Below are positions 49,198-61,407 of a stretch of DNA of 64,000 nt, piece after piece. This DNA comes from Acinetobacter gerneri DSM 14967 = CIP 107464 = MTCC 9824. GTDB lineage: Bacteria > Pseudomonadota > Gammaproteobacteria > Pseudomonadales > Moraxellaceae. The notes beneath the pieces are model-generated. The model searched no databases. It was not told the DNA's origin and saw nothing but the letters and a program-made list of their open reading frames with translations. Within the stretch, counting starts at the first letter, position 1, and the number at the start of each line of letters is the position of its first letter. Location of the stretch: assembly GCF_000368565.1 (NCBI RefSeq), contig NZ_KB849545.1, forward strand, positions 422,304 to 486,303. Reading direction: 5' to 3'. Both the position numbers and the translations under genes were made by a program.

Positions 49198-50547
49198 CTA
49201 TTTCATCACCAACCAAGCATTCATTTCTTGTAAATCTTTTTCAGTCAGTTGACCAACCGATGCTTTTAATTTGAGTACGTTTAATACATAGTCATATTGT
49301 GCGTTGACATAGTCTTGCTTTGCCGAAAATGCATTTCTCTGCGCAAGTAATACATCAACCATACTTTTTAAACCTTCATTGTATTGTGCTTTGGACGCAT
49401 TCGATACCAAAGTTGATGACTCTAATGCAGCTTTTCGAGCCTGCAAAGTTGCTTCATCTGTTTCGACCTGCAAGAATGATTTTTTAACATCAGTATTGGC
49501 TTTTCGGATCGCTGCATTCAAAGAGGCATCTGCTTTTTGCACATTGACTGCAGCTTTTTGTATCGACTTTTTGGTTCGCCCTCCATCGAAAGCATTCCAA
49601 TTCATCTCCACACCAATCTGATCAAATTGACCATTTCCAGTAATCATGGTTTCTGGACTTTGTTTATTGAATCCGTAACTAGCAACCGCATCCAACTGTG
49701 GATAAAGTGCAGCTTTTTCCACTTTTCGTTGATCTTCAGCATATTGACGTTGCATACGTGCTTGCAAAATATCGAGGTTTTGGCTTTGCGCCAAATTTTT
49801 CCAGTCCTCAAATGCAGCAGGGATTGGCTTTTGATATTGGAAATCGTCACGTAGAACTGCCAATTTCTCTTGATAAGGTCCGATGAGCTGTGCCAATTGC
49901 TCCTGTGCCAAAAGCAATTGCACACCTGTAGCGATCCGATTAGCACGTGCATTTTGATATTGTGCATTGGCCTCACCAACATCACTTCGTGCAACTAAAC
50001 CCTCTCGTAGCTTGGCATTCATCATATTGAGCTGTTCAAGTAATGCTTTTTCCTCTTGTACATTGGTCAGGCTCAGGGCTTGTTGACGTAAGACGTTGAA
50101 ATAAGCTTCTGCCACACTCAAGATATGCTGTTGTTGCTGTAATTTTAGGGTGACTTCACTCAATGCAACTGAGGTTTTAACTTGTTTATAACCCTCCCAC
50201 GCATCCATACGAAAAAGTGGTTGCCTTGCTGTCAATGCAATTTGTCGAGTGGTGGATGTTGTTGCAACCAAATCATTGGCATTAAATCCACTACCGTCTA
50301 CATTTGGAAATGAAAACTGCTTCATATCTTGATGTTTACGAGTGATATTTCCAGATAAAGTCACCGTAGGTAAAAGCGCCCCTTGGGCAATACCCAAATT
50401 TAACTGATCTGCTTGATATTGATAAAGATTGGCCTGCCAATTTGGATCGGTCATTTGCGCTCGTTGATAGGCTTCCAACACATCTAGCGCATGTCCCCAT
50501 GAGCTCATCAATAAAATGCTTATCCCGATATATATTTTTTTATTCAT
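49198..50547 (-). CDS. tolC: TolC-family outer-membrane channel
   Basis: A 449-residue protein with a signal peptide (cleavage near SWGHA). It contains two homologous OEP repeats typical of TolC: LDVLEAYQRAQMTDPNWQAN at the start and the mid-repeat NLDILQARMQRQYAEDQRKV, with long coiled-coil helices and YNEGLKSMVDVLLAQRNAF near the end. It forms the trimeric outer-membrane exit duct for type I secretion and RND efflux pumps. No pump genes are adjacent, as for E. coli tolC. Confidence 0.92.
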   Translation of the reverse strand: MNKKIYIGISILLMSSWGHALDVLEAYQRAQMTDPNWQANLYQYQADQLNLGIAQGALLPTVTLSGNITRKHQDMKQFSFPNVDGSGFNANDLVATTSTTRQIALTARQPLFRMDAWEGYKQVKTSVALSEVTLKLQQQQHILSVAEAYFNVLRQQALSLTNVQEEKALLEQLNMMNAKLREGLVARSDVGEANAQYQNARANRIATGVQLLLAQEQLAQLIGPYQEKLAVLRDDFQYQKPIPAAFEDWKNLAQSQNLDILQARMQRQYAEDQRKVEKAALYPQLDAVASYGFNKQSPETMITGNGQFDQIGVEMNWNAFDGGRTKKSIQKAAVNVQKADASLNAAIRKANTDVKKSFLQVETDEATLQARKAALESSTLVSNASKAQYNEGLKSMVDVLLAQRNAFSAKQDYVNAQYDYVLNVLKLKASVGQLTEKDLQEMNAWLVMK

Positions 50548-50930
50548 TGATGTTCCATGCTCGAAACCTGATTAATCAAAATGGGTAATAAAACATTATC
50601 TAATAACTTAAAGTAAGCAAATCTTTTGCACTAACATTTTTTTGATATCTCATAGAATATATTACATTTTTAACATCGCAGTTCGTTATATTTCAATATT
50701 GATTTTGTTCAAAATACTCTTTTTTCAAATTGATTTAGCAAATTGTCTGAGTATTACAATTTTTCAATGTTTTGCACAATTCACACATTTTCTAAACTTA
50801 ATATTTCACGACATCAAAGAGTTAAATAAACTAACGCTTCTTCTTAATATAAAATATATCTCCAAGATTTTAATTCAGCTAAAATGCAGGCAGCATGTTG
50901 GCGCAGACTTTGAAGGCTAGAGATTTGTTA
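50548..50930. other. AT-rich divergent intergenic region
   Basis: 383 bases between tolC and the lipoprotein gene, which should carry both promoters. A reading frame of 92 codons at 50642-50920 exists but is hydrophobic, AT-driven and lacks a ribosome site. I see no repeat or RNA gene. Confidence 0.5.
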
Positions 50931-51968
50931 ATGAAAAGAAACCTTAAAATTTTCAGTATTTTTTTAAGCTTATTCATTCTTGGTGCTTGCCAAAAACAAG
51001 AAAATAAAGCCGAATCTGCCGATCAAAACCAAGCTTCAAAAATCATGTGTAATGAAGTCGATAAAGGCTTGTCTCAATATATGGATGATTGGGATCCTGA
51101 AGCGGTCAGTGAATTCAATGATCTGGTCAAAACCTGCGTCCCTCAATTGAGCATGCAACAACGCTATGCTTGGTTGAAAGCATCTGAAGATATTTATAGC
51201 AATTTATTGGACAATACTTCTGATGAAGTGATCAATTATATCTTCAATGCTAAAAATCCAAACTCAGGCATCTCAGCCGAAGACCTAAAAAGCACCTACA
51301 ATAACTTTGATGATGATGAACAATACATGATTGATCATTTCAGAGATTTATATCTTCAAGAATATGACGTAGGCGATGATGGGCACGATATTTATCGTAC
51401 TGCCAAATATAAAATTGATCTCTTCGGACCTTATCTAAACAAAGCTGACTTATCTTTCTTTGAACAGCAGTATTTGGAAGAAAAAATTGCCAATGGTGCT
51501 GTAGTCAAAGATTCTACTTTGGCTGTTGATTTTAGCACTTTAGCAAGTTGGATCTTGGTTTGGGAACGCTATATCGCACACCACCCAAATGAACATTTTA
51601 GTGCTGATGCCAAAGCTCGCTTAAAGCTATATCAGTCTTATTTATTCTTTGGTGTTGAAAATAGCTCAGTATTTGATGCTCATGAAAATAATTACATCAA
51701 TCCTAAAGCTTGGTTTGCGATCAAAACCTTAAGTAAAAGTGATACACCATCAGGCGCACTTGCCAAACAATATATGAGCTATGTGCAGTCCAATCAAATG
51801 CAATGGATCAAGATCCATTCACAAAATAGTGATGAGCAAGATCAACAACTTGAAACACGCTATAACCACGATCTACAAAGTAAATTTGGTCTAGTCCCAC
51901 CTTTTGATGATGATCAACAAAAGCCATCTGATAACCCCGAGCAAACAGATCAACAACAAGATCAGTGA
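50931..51968 (+). CDS. Lipoprotein of unknown function
   Basis: 345 residues from the ATG at 50931, chosen because it places the signal peptide at the N-terminus; an earlier start at 50895 adds 12 residues. The lipobox is L-G-A-C with Cys near residue 21. The mature part is acidic, helical and rich in Asp, Gln and aromatic residues (DDDEQYMIDHFRDLYLQEYD), with a Gln/Asp/Pro-rich C-terminal tail. I do not recognise a family. It has its own terminator at 52002-52038. Confidence 0.75.
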   Translation: MKRNLKIFSIFLSLFILGACQKQENKAESADQNQASKIMCNEVDKGLSQYMDDWDPEAVSEFNDLVKTCVPQLSMQQRYAWLKASEDIYSNLLDNTSDEVINYIFNAKNPNSGISAEDLKSTYNNFDDDEQYMIDHFRDLYLQEYDVGDDGHDIYRTAKYKIDLFGPYLNKADLSFFEQQYLEEKIANGAVVKDSTLAVDFSTLASWILVWERYIAHHPNEHFSADAKARLKLYQSYLFFGVENSSVFDAHENNYINPKAWFAIKTLSKSDTPSGALAKQYMSYVQSNQMQWIKIHSQNSDEQDQQLETRYNHDLQSKFGLVPPFDDDQQKPSDNPEQTDQQQDQ

Positions 51969-52001
51969 TGCTCTAACACTCAGTTAAAATAAAATCTTCT
52001 T

Positions 52002-52038
52002 GCCTAGTTCAACTGAAAAATGTTGCTCTAGGCTTTTT
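52002..52038 (+). terminator. Terminator after the lipoprotein gene
   Basis: GCCTAG (52002-52007) and CTAGGC (52028-52033), with inner AAC/GTT pairing, followed by TTTTT. Confidence 0.8.
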
Positions 52039-52192
52039 ATTTGAAAATAAAAAAACATAAGCAATCGCATGACATTTCAAACTTAGAATCGAAAAATTAA
52101 AACATCAACTTTAGAGTTCTTGCTAAGTCATTTTTTGCTCAATTTTCTATGCTAATCATTTTGCTTAAAAACATAATAAAATTTGCAATTAA

Positions 52193-52285
52193 GGCAGGAT
52201 GCCGTCCGTCGAACAAGGGCTACAGGGATGTATGCCCATTTGTTCGACAAATGGTTTTGCTTACTTTGTCCGAAAACAAAGTAAG
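52193..52285. repeat. Composite palindromic element upstream of the thiC riboswitch
   Basis: Three inverted repeats in a row: GGCA-GGA-TGCC (52193-52203), GTCGAACA-A-GGGC (52208-52220) with GCCC-ATT-TGTTCGAC (52234-52248), and CTTACTTTGT/ACAAAGTAAG (52260-52285). No coding content. The layout resembles dispersed, REP/MITE-like intergenic elements. The rest of the 722-base gap (51969-52690) holds the terminator at 52002, AT-rich sequence and the TPP riboswitch. Confidence 0.6.
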
Positions 52286-52458
52286 AAAGATTGTCTACGC
52301 AAAGTAAATTAAATGACCCACAGCAAATGTGACAGTGCGATACTTTTCACCCAAACACTTGATCATTATTTAATCTATGAAAGAAGTCTTTTAAACGTCA
52401 TTCATTTTACAAAATCCAAAATTATAAAATTTTCTGCCATGTTTTTAGCCGAATTACA

Positions 52459-52467
52459 TGCTAGTAT
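52459..52467 (+). promoter_or_regulatory. Extended -10 promoter of thiC
   Basis: TGCTAGTAT fits the TGnTAnnnT extended -10 pattern and sits about seven bases before the first paired base of the riboswitch, so transcription would start at about 52474. Confidence 0.5.
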
Positions 52468-52474
52468 CTCTTTA

Positions 52475-52593
52475 GCTTGACGGAGCGCGAGTAATACCTC
52501 GCTGAGATTGTGTAAGTTTTTCATTTGTTTGCAATAACTTAAGCACAAGTACCGTTGAACCTGATCAGGTTAAGACCTGCGTAGGAATCAAGC
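52475..52593 (+). ncRNA. TPP riboswitch controlling thiC
   Basis: A THI element that binds thiamine pyrophosphate. The conserved cores CGCTGAGATTG and ACCTGATCAGGTTAAGACCT then GCGTAGGAA are present, and P1 is formed by GCTTGA (52475-52480) with TCAAGC (52588-52593). The 3' arm AATCAAGC (52586-52593) can also pair perfectly with GCTTGATT at 52655-52662 in the leader, a likely alternative structure. thiC begins at 52691. Confidence 0.95.
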
Positions 52594-52660
52594 CGCTTAA
52601 AAACAATATGCTATAAATTTATCTATAAGATAATAATGCCACGTTTTTGGTCGTGCTTGA

Positions 52661-54577
<1,917 letters not shown>

Positions 54578-54653
54578 AACTCTAAAAAAAGATTTGAGTT
54601 CAGCATTTTCTCAGTTAGGATGGAATAATCATCGTTCCATCCTGATTGAAATT

Positions 54654-55298
54654 ATGAGCATTATTACTAAAGCTACTTATAATCATACCGACGTTGAAAT
54701 TATTTCAAGTGAAAATATTTATAAAGGCTTTGTGCAAGTAGAAAAAGTCGAATTCAGACATCGTCTATTCAATCAAAAAGACTATACACCTGTGATTAGC
54801 CGCGAACTGATCGGTCGTAAAGAGGCTGCTGGCGCATTACTTTATGATGACCAACAGCAAAAATTTGCCTTAATCGAACAATTTCGTGTTGGTGCATTAA
54901 ACGATCAAGATTCACCTTGGCAGCTAGAAATTATTGCTGGTGTCTTGGACGGTGATGAATCACCTGAAACCTGTATTATCCGTGAATGTCAGGAAGAATC
55001 AGGTTGCGTGATCAACGATCCACAACATTTATTTACTTTTTATCCTTCTGCTGGTGCATGTAATGAAATTTTTCATCTATATAGTGCAGAAACCCAATTG
55101 CCCGAACAAGGCGGTATTTTTGGTGTAGAGGGTGAAGGCGAAAATATTCAATTACATATTATCGAATATACGGCAGTTGAAAGCCTGCTTAAAAGCACAC
55201 GTTTACGTAATGCTCCTGTGATCATGGCATTGCAATGGCTTTATCAACATATCAAAGGACGATCAAATGTCTTGGGGGTAAGACATGACGAAAGCTAA
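54654..55298 (+). CDS. nudF: ADP-ribose pyrophosphatase (Nudix)
   Basis: 214 residues from the ATG at 54654; the longer frame to 54549 would run into thiC and lacks similarity. The Nudix box G-x5-E-x7-R-E-x2-E-E-x-G is seen as GVLDGDESPETCIIRECQEE followed by SGC. It hydrolyses ADP-ribose to AMP and ribose-5-phosphate. It overlaps cpdA by 14 bases; the nudF-cpdA pairing also occurs in E. coli. Confidence 0.9.
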   Translation: MSIITKATYNHTDVEIISSENIYKGFVQVEKVEFRHRLFNQKDYTPVISRELIGRKEAAGALLYDDQQQKFALIEQFRVGALNDQDSPWQLEIIAGVLDGDESPETCIIRECQEESGCVINDPQHLFTFYPSAGACNEIFHLYSAETQLPEQGGIFGVEGEGENIQLHIIEYTAVESLLKSTRLRNAPVIMALQWLYQHIKGRSNVLGVRHDES

Positions 55299-56094
55299 AC
55301 AATTAGAAAGCTCTACCGACAAAATTATTATTCAAATTACTGATACGCATTTACTACAAGACCCCAAAGAAGAGTTTGTACAGGTCAATCCAGAGCATGG
55401 CTTTCATGCGGTCATGGATGATATTCGCAAAAACTTTCCACATATTGATGCCATCATCCATACTGGTGATTTGGCACAAAATGCAAAAACTGAAACTTAT
55501 CAGCGCTATCTCGATTATATGCAGCAGTTTGCAGTGCCTTTTTTTCAAGTGCCGGGCAACCATGATGACATCGAGAAACTTCCCTTTGCAACCGCCCTAC
55601 CAGAACCAACAGTAGTTGATTTAGGGGCGTGGCAAATCATTTTGCTCAATAGCGCAGTCACGGGGAAAATTGATGGTTGGTTTGATCATGAGCATCTCGA
55701 AAGATTAAATACTTTGTTGGAAAACAACCAAGATCGACATGTCATTTTGGCCTGTCATCATCATCCATTTTCTATGCATTCCAAATGGATTGATCAGCAT
55801 ATTTTAAAAAATACCACTGATTTAAAGCAGCTTCTATCTAAATACAATCACGTGAAATTGGTTGTTTTTGGTCATGTGCATCAGGAGTCCATAAACGCTT
55901 GGCATAACACCGAATTTTTATCTACCCCATCAACTTTTGTACAATTTAAGCCACGTAGTGATGATTTTGCCTTTGATGATATCGCGCCTGGTTACCGTTG
56001 TTTACATTTAAAATCTGATGGGCAATATTCTACAAAAGTATATCGATTGAAGGATTACAACCCTAAAATTAATAAAGAAATATCAGGATATTAG
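55285..56094 (+). CDS. cpdA: CpdA, 3',5'-cyclic AMP phosphodiesterase
   Basis: A 269-residue metallophosphoesterase. Metal-binding motifs in order: DTHL, GDLAQN, GNHDD, CHHHPF and GHVHQ. This is the class III cAMP phosphodiesterase that lowers cAMP for Crp-family (Vfr-type) control. It starts inside the last codons of nudF. Confidence 0.92.
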   Translation: MTKAKQLESSTDKIIIQITDTHLLQDPKEEFVQVNPEHGFHAVMDDIRKNFPHIDAIIHTGDLAQNAKTETYQRYLDYMQQFAVPFFQVPGNHDDIEKLPFATALPEPTVVDLGAWQIILLNSAVTGKIDGWFDHEHLERLNTLLENNQDRHVILACHHHPFSMHSKWIDQHILKNTTDLKQLLSKYNHVKLVVFGHVHQESINAWHNTEFLSTPSTFVQFKPRSDDFAFDDIAPGYRCLHLKSDGQYSTKVYRLKDYNPKINKEISGY

Positions 56095-56304
56095 CTTTTC
56101 AAAAAGTGATTTTTCATTTATGTTAAGCAACCTATAGTGTTGGTGCAGTAGTGAAAAATGATTTTGGTGACTTTCATATTTGTTGAAAACTCTATATGAT
56201 GACGACCCCTGATAGGTGTTCACACTTATCGAGAATAAAAACACTTGCATATCACCATATTTTTTACGTAAAAATAGATACGTATATGATGAGGAATGCC
56301 CTTT

Positions 56305-56829
56305 ATGGCGAATGACAACCAAAATCAAGTCTTAGATGATACTGAACTTGCAGATAACCAAGCTGCAAAACGCGTGCGTAAGACTAAGCCAAAGGCTACA
56401 GAAGGCGGTTCTACTGCGAGCCTATTTGGTATTGAGCCTTATCAACCGAAGAAAAATGAAGAATATATGTCTGAGGGGCAACTTGAGCACTTCCGCAAAA
56501 TTTTACTTGCGTGGAAAGCTGAGTTGATGTCAGAAGTCGATCGTACCCTAAATACCATGCAGGACGAATCTTCTTCTCTTCCAGATGTAAATGACCGTGC
56601 AACTCAAGAAGAAGAGTTTGCCATTGAACTTCGTACACGTGACCGCGAACGTAAATTGATCCGTAAAATTGAGCAATCAATTGAAGCGATCAAAAATGAT
56701 GACTACGGTTTCTGTGAAACTTGTGGTATCGAAATCGGTTTACGTCGTTTAGAAGCTCGTCCAACAGCGACTTTATGTATTGATTGCAAAACTTTGGCTG
56801 AGATCAAAGAGAAGCAAAACAACGGTTAA
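56305..56829 (+). CDS. dksA: DksA, RNA polymerase-binding stringent-response factor
   Basis: 174 residues from the ATG at 56305, preferred over 56296 because the GAGG ribosome site is correctly spaced only for the former. An acidic N-terminal tail is followed by the coiled coil with the DDYGF region and the C4-type zinc finger C-x2-C-x17-C-x2-C (CETCGIEIG to CIDC). It enters the polymerase secondary channel and works with ppGpp. gluQ follows, as in E. coli. Confidence 0.96.
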   Translation: MANDNQNQVLDDTELADNQAAKRVRKTKPKATEGGSTASLFGIEPYQPKKNEEYMSEGQLEHFRKILLAWKAELMSEVDRTLNTMQDESSSLPDVNDRATQEEEFAIELRTRDRERKLIRKIEQSIEAIKNDDYGFCETCGIEIGLRRLEARPTATLCIDCKTLAEIKEKQNNG

Positions 56830-56859
56830 TACTGTGCTGATAAACAATCCTTCTTTAAG

Positions 56860-56881
56860 CCCCTCTCTAAATCAGGAGGGG
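56860..56881 (+). repeat. Palindromic repeat between dksA and gluQ that supplies the gluQ ribosome site
   Basis: CCCCTC (56860-56865) and GAGGGG (56876-56881) form a short hairpin. The right arm GAGGGG lies nine bases before the gluQ ATG at 56891 and looks like its Shine-Dalgarno sequence, so pairing would hide it. Confidence 0.55.
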
Positions 56882-56890
56882 AATGAAAGG

Positions 56891-57754
56891 ATGATGTATT
56901 CAGGTCGGTTTGCGCCCTCGCCAACCGGCCCTTTGCATTTCGGATCACTGATTACCGCAGTCGCAAGTTACTGTGATGCCAAAGCCCATCATGGCAAATG
57001 GCTCGTCCGTATCGAAGATACCGATATTCCCCGCATATATCCCGGCAGTGAAGCGCATATTCTGGCATGTCTTGATGCTTTTGAATTTGAATCTGATGCT
57101 CCGATCATTTTCCAGAAAGATCGCTTGGACATTTATGAAAATGTCATCCAAGAACTGAAAAATAAAAATCTCGTTTATGCCTGCCAATGTACCCGTAAAA
57201 TGTTGGGTTCCAATGCCATCTATGCTGGTACTTGCCGAGATTTAAAATTAGCTTTTCAGCAACAAGCCATACGCGTCAAAGTTTCTGATCAAGATATTTG
57301 TTTTGATGATCGACTTCAGGGACGGCATTGCGCCAATCTGATGCAGGATTTGGGTGATTTTGTGCTTAAACGTCGGGATGGCATTATCAACTACCAATTG
57401 GCTGTGGTGGTTGATGATTATCTACAAGGCATCACCCACGTCGTGCGTGGCGCAGATTTGTTAGATAATACTGAACGACAAATCTGGCTTGGCTCACTGC
57501 TCAATTATCCTCAGCTAGACTACATGCACTTGCCTTTGGCGATGAATGATCAAGGTCAAAAACTTTCAAAACAAAATCTAGCTCATGCCATTGATCCTAA
57601 ACAGGCACCAAAACTGCTTCAGCAAGCGATACAAGCTTTGGGACAAGAGACTGTAGATTTGGATCGTCCATCCGTCATGTTGGCTCAAGCCGTCAAACAG
57701 TGGGATATTTCACGCATTCCAACTGGGACAGAACTTTCAGGAACATATTTATAA
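56891..57754 (+). CDS. gluQ: Glutamyl-Q tRNA(Asp) synthetase
   Basis: 287 residues from the ATG at 56891 (the adjacent ATG at 56894 is also possible). The enzyme attaches glutamate to the queuosine of tRNA-Asp. HIGH-class signature GRFAPSPTGPLHFGSL, zinc residues C-x-C...Y-x3-C in CQCTRKM and IYAGTC, and a KLSKQ motif (KMSKS equivalent). It lacks the anticodon domain of GltX, as expected for this family. The longer frame into dksA is spurious. Confidence 0.95.
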   Translation: MMYSGRFAPSPTGPLHFGSLITAVASYCDAKAHHGKWLVRIEDTDIPRIYPGSEAHILACLDAFEFESDAPIIFQKDRLDIYENVIQELKNKNLVYACQCTRKMLGSNAIYAGTCRDLKLAFQQQAIRVKVSDQDICFDDRLQGRHCANLMQDLGDFVLKRRDGIINYQLAVVVDDYLQGITHVVRGADLLDNTERQIWLGSLLNYPQLDYMHLPLAMNDQGQKLSKQNLAHAIDPKQAPKLLQQAIQALGQETVDLDRPSVMLAQAVKQWDISRIPTGTELSGTYL

Positions 57755-57839
57755 ACGGCAGCTGATTTGTCTCGGCTATCTTATTGATTCACCCATAATG
57801 CAACGCTATATTGGATCAATCCCTCCATTTGAGCATCTT

Positions 57840-58067
57840 ATGTTTTTTATTTTTGGTGTAGCTCCAAGAACCATTAAAACAGAAACAGGGCAATTCCTCT
57901 GCCCTGTTTGTAAAACACGTTGTGCTTATGAAATTAAAGTTCAACGTCAATTTTTTTCATTATTTTTTATTCCATTAATTCCTTTGGGCAAAGCCAAAAC
58001 AGGTTTAGTGACCTGCTTAAACTGTCATACTCAAATGCCACATATGGTTTTAGAAAACCAAAATTAA
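57840..58067 (+). CDS. Small zinc-ribbon membrane-associated protein
   Basis: About 75 residues from the ATG at 57840 (an in-frame start at 57798 adds 14). Two Cys pairs, C-P-V-C and C-L-N-C, flank a hydrophobic segment (FFSLFFIPLIPLGKAK), the pattern of the zinc-ribbon_15 family. No function is known for it. Convergent with ftsW over a shared terminator. Confidence 0.75.
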   Translation: MFFIFGVAPRTIKTETGQFLCPVCKTRCAYEIKVQRQFFSLFFIPLIPLGKAKTGLVTCLNCHTQMPHMVLENQN

Positions 58068-58094
58068 AAAAAAGAGCCGAAGCTCTCTTTTTTA
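58065..58094. terminator. Bidirectional terminator between the zinc-ribbon gene and ftsW
   Basis: AGAGC and GCTCT stem (58073-58086) flanked by A and T runs. Confidence 0.85.
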
Positions 58095-59291
58095 TTAGAA
58101 ACTGGATTCTTCTATACTTGGATTGACATTTTGCGTTGTTGCATCAATTTTGAGTACCAGACTGATCATGACTGCACACATCATCAATGACGTTCCCCCA
58201 TAACTAATAAAGGGTAAGGTCAAACCTTTGGTCGGCATCAAGCCCATGTTCATGCCTGCATTTACCAAGATCTGCATGAGGAAAATAATGGCAATACCAT
58301 AAGCCAAATATCCTGCACGTAAGTATTGGTTTTTCAATGCACGTTGCCCAACACGGATACAGCAAGCCAACATCAAAAATGACAAGATCAGTACTGCGCT
58401 GATTCCAAAGAAACCAAACTCTTCACCCAATACCGCCAACATAAAGTCGGTATGTGCTTCAGGTAAATAAGAAAGTTTTTGTACACTGTGCCCCAGCCCT
58501 GTACCAAACCATTCACCTCGACCAAATGCCATTAACGCATTGGAAAGCTGATAACCAGTACCCAATGGATCCGCCCAAGGATCAGTAAATGACAATGCCC
58601 GTTTCAAACGATACGGTTCAAATAGAACCAAGATAATGATGCCTGTGATCGATGCCCCAAAGAAGAATAGGAACTGAATCGGTGGCGCACCTGCAAGGAA
58701 GAACACCCCAAGCATCATCAAACCGATGACCACTGTCGCACCCAAGTCTGGCTCAGCCAAAATCAACCCGACCGTGATCATCATCACTAAGCCCAGTCGA
58801 ATCAAACCAGACCAACTATTACGAACCTCTTTGGCACGGCGTACCACATAGTCAGCCGTAAAGATCGCCATCATCACTTTGGCAACCTCAGTCGGCTGCA
58901 AAGTAAAGCCACCGACTTTAATCCAACGGGTCGAACCATTGACCTCTGTCCCGACACCCAATGCCATAATCAAAAGAAGAATGGTAATAATCCACAAAGG
59001 AAAGGTATTGTTAAACCATTTTTCTAGTGAAATCCGATACGTTATAGCAGCAGCAGTCGCAGCAATAACAATCGAAATACCATGTCGAATCAGATAATGA
59101 AATGGATTTTGATGCATATATTCTGCATAAGGCATCGAAGCCGAAGCCACCATAATCGAACCGATACACAGCAAACAGAGCACACAAAAGATCAATGTAT
59201 TTCGTGTGGTCATTTCTGCAGGTAATTTCGGTGCCCATTTATTATAGACTTCATTTACCTTATTCATCGTTGTCTGAGCTAACCCAGCCAT
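58095..59291 (-). CDS. ftsW: FtsW, septal peptidoglycan polymerase
   Basis: A 398-residue SEDS-family integral membrane protein with about ten spans. It polymerises glycan strands from lipid II at the septum with FtsI. Family blocks: GSTRWIKVGGFTLQPTEVAK, AEPDLGATVVIG (catalytic Asp loop), LPEAHTDFMLAVLGEEFGF and GLTLPFISYGGTSLM. It follows murD by 30 bases, as in the dcw cluster, though the other dcw genes are not here. Confidence 0.97.
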   Translation of the reverse strand: MAGLAQTTMNKVNEVYNKWAPKLPAEMTTRNTLIFCVLCLLCIGSIMVASASMPYAEYMHQNPFHYLIRHGISIVIAATAAAITYRISLEKWFNNTFPLWIITILLLIMALGVGTEVNGSTRWIKVGGFTLQPTEVAKVMMAIFTADYVVRRAKEVRNSWSGLIRLGLVMMITVGLILAEPDLGATVVIGLMMLGVFFLAGAPPIQFLFFFGASITGIIILVLFEPYRLKRALSFTDPWADPLGTGYQLSNALMAFGRGEWFGTGLGHSVQKLSYLPEAHTDFMLAVLGEEFGFFGISAVLILSFLMLACCIRVGQRALKNQYLRAGYLAYGIAIIFLMQILVNAGMNMGLMPTKGLTLPFISYGGTSLMMCAVMISLVLKIDATTQNVNPSIEESSF

Positions 59292-59321
59292 AGACTTTTC
59301 CTTATGACGATTCTTTCATTT

Positions 59322-60960
<1,639 letters not shown>

Positions 60961-61395
60961 ATGACAAGTCCGGTTTTTTTACATGAGCTTGGTCCTGAAA
61001 TCTATCAGCAACTGAGCTTAGAAGAAATTGAGCAAATTCATATTGCAGAACAGCTGTATTGGCAAAATAAGCCTAAAAAATCTTATTACATTGCTGTTCA
61101 AGGTTCAAAAACCAAAAATGGGGGAACCGTACAAGCAACTTTCGATAGTGTTTTAGTTCAAAACTTAGCTATAGCTCGTGTAGGTGATGAAGTCCTGTAT
61201 CCAGATGGAAGTAAAGCGAAAATCATTTCAGGTGCTGACTGTGCGCAAATGATAGATGGAGTTTCAACAGCAATTGTTGGGAACCTTTTGGACAATAATG
61301 ATGAAATCATCGAAAGTCCAAATACAACTTGTGCAATTGTAATCTATGCAGATGCTGTTAAACCTCAAGATTTTCTCGACCATGAATCATTTTGA
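60961..61395 (+). CDS. PAAR-like protein
   Basis: 144 residues from the ATG at 60961, after GGGGAA. A hydrophilic, helix-like N-terminal segment (1-41) precedes a PAAR-like beta repeat region (about 43-125): GSKTKNGGTVQATFDSVLVQ, then IARVGDEVLYPDG, then AQMIDGVSTAIVGNLL. PAAR proteins cap the VgrG spike of type VI secretion systems and carry effectors. No VgrG gene is in the window. It lies 12 bases before the second PAAR gene, so the two are probably one operon. Confidence 0.7.
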   Translation: MTSPVFLHELGPEIYQQLSLEEIEQIHIAEQLYWQNKPKKSYYIAVQGSKTKNGGTVQATFDSVLVQNLAIARVGDEVLYPDGSKAKIISGADCAQMIDGVSTAIVGNLLDNNDEIIESPNTTCAIVIYADAVKPQDFLDHESF

Positions 61396-61407
61396 TGGGA
61401 GAGTCCA

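Noticed and set aside
50642..50920. Hydrophobic 92-codon frame between tolC and the lipoprotein gene
   Set aside because: No ribosome site, lies in a divergent promoter region and shows no recognisable family.
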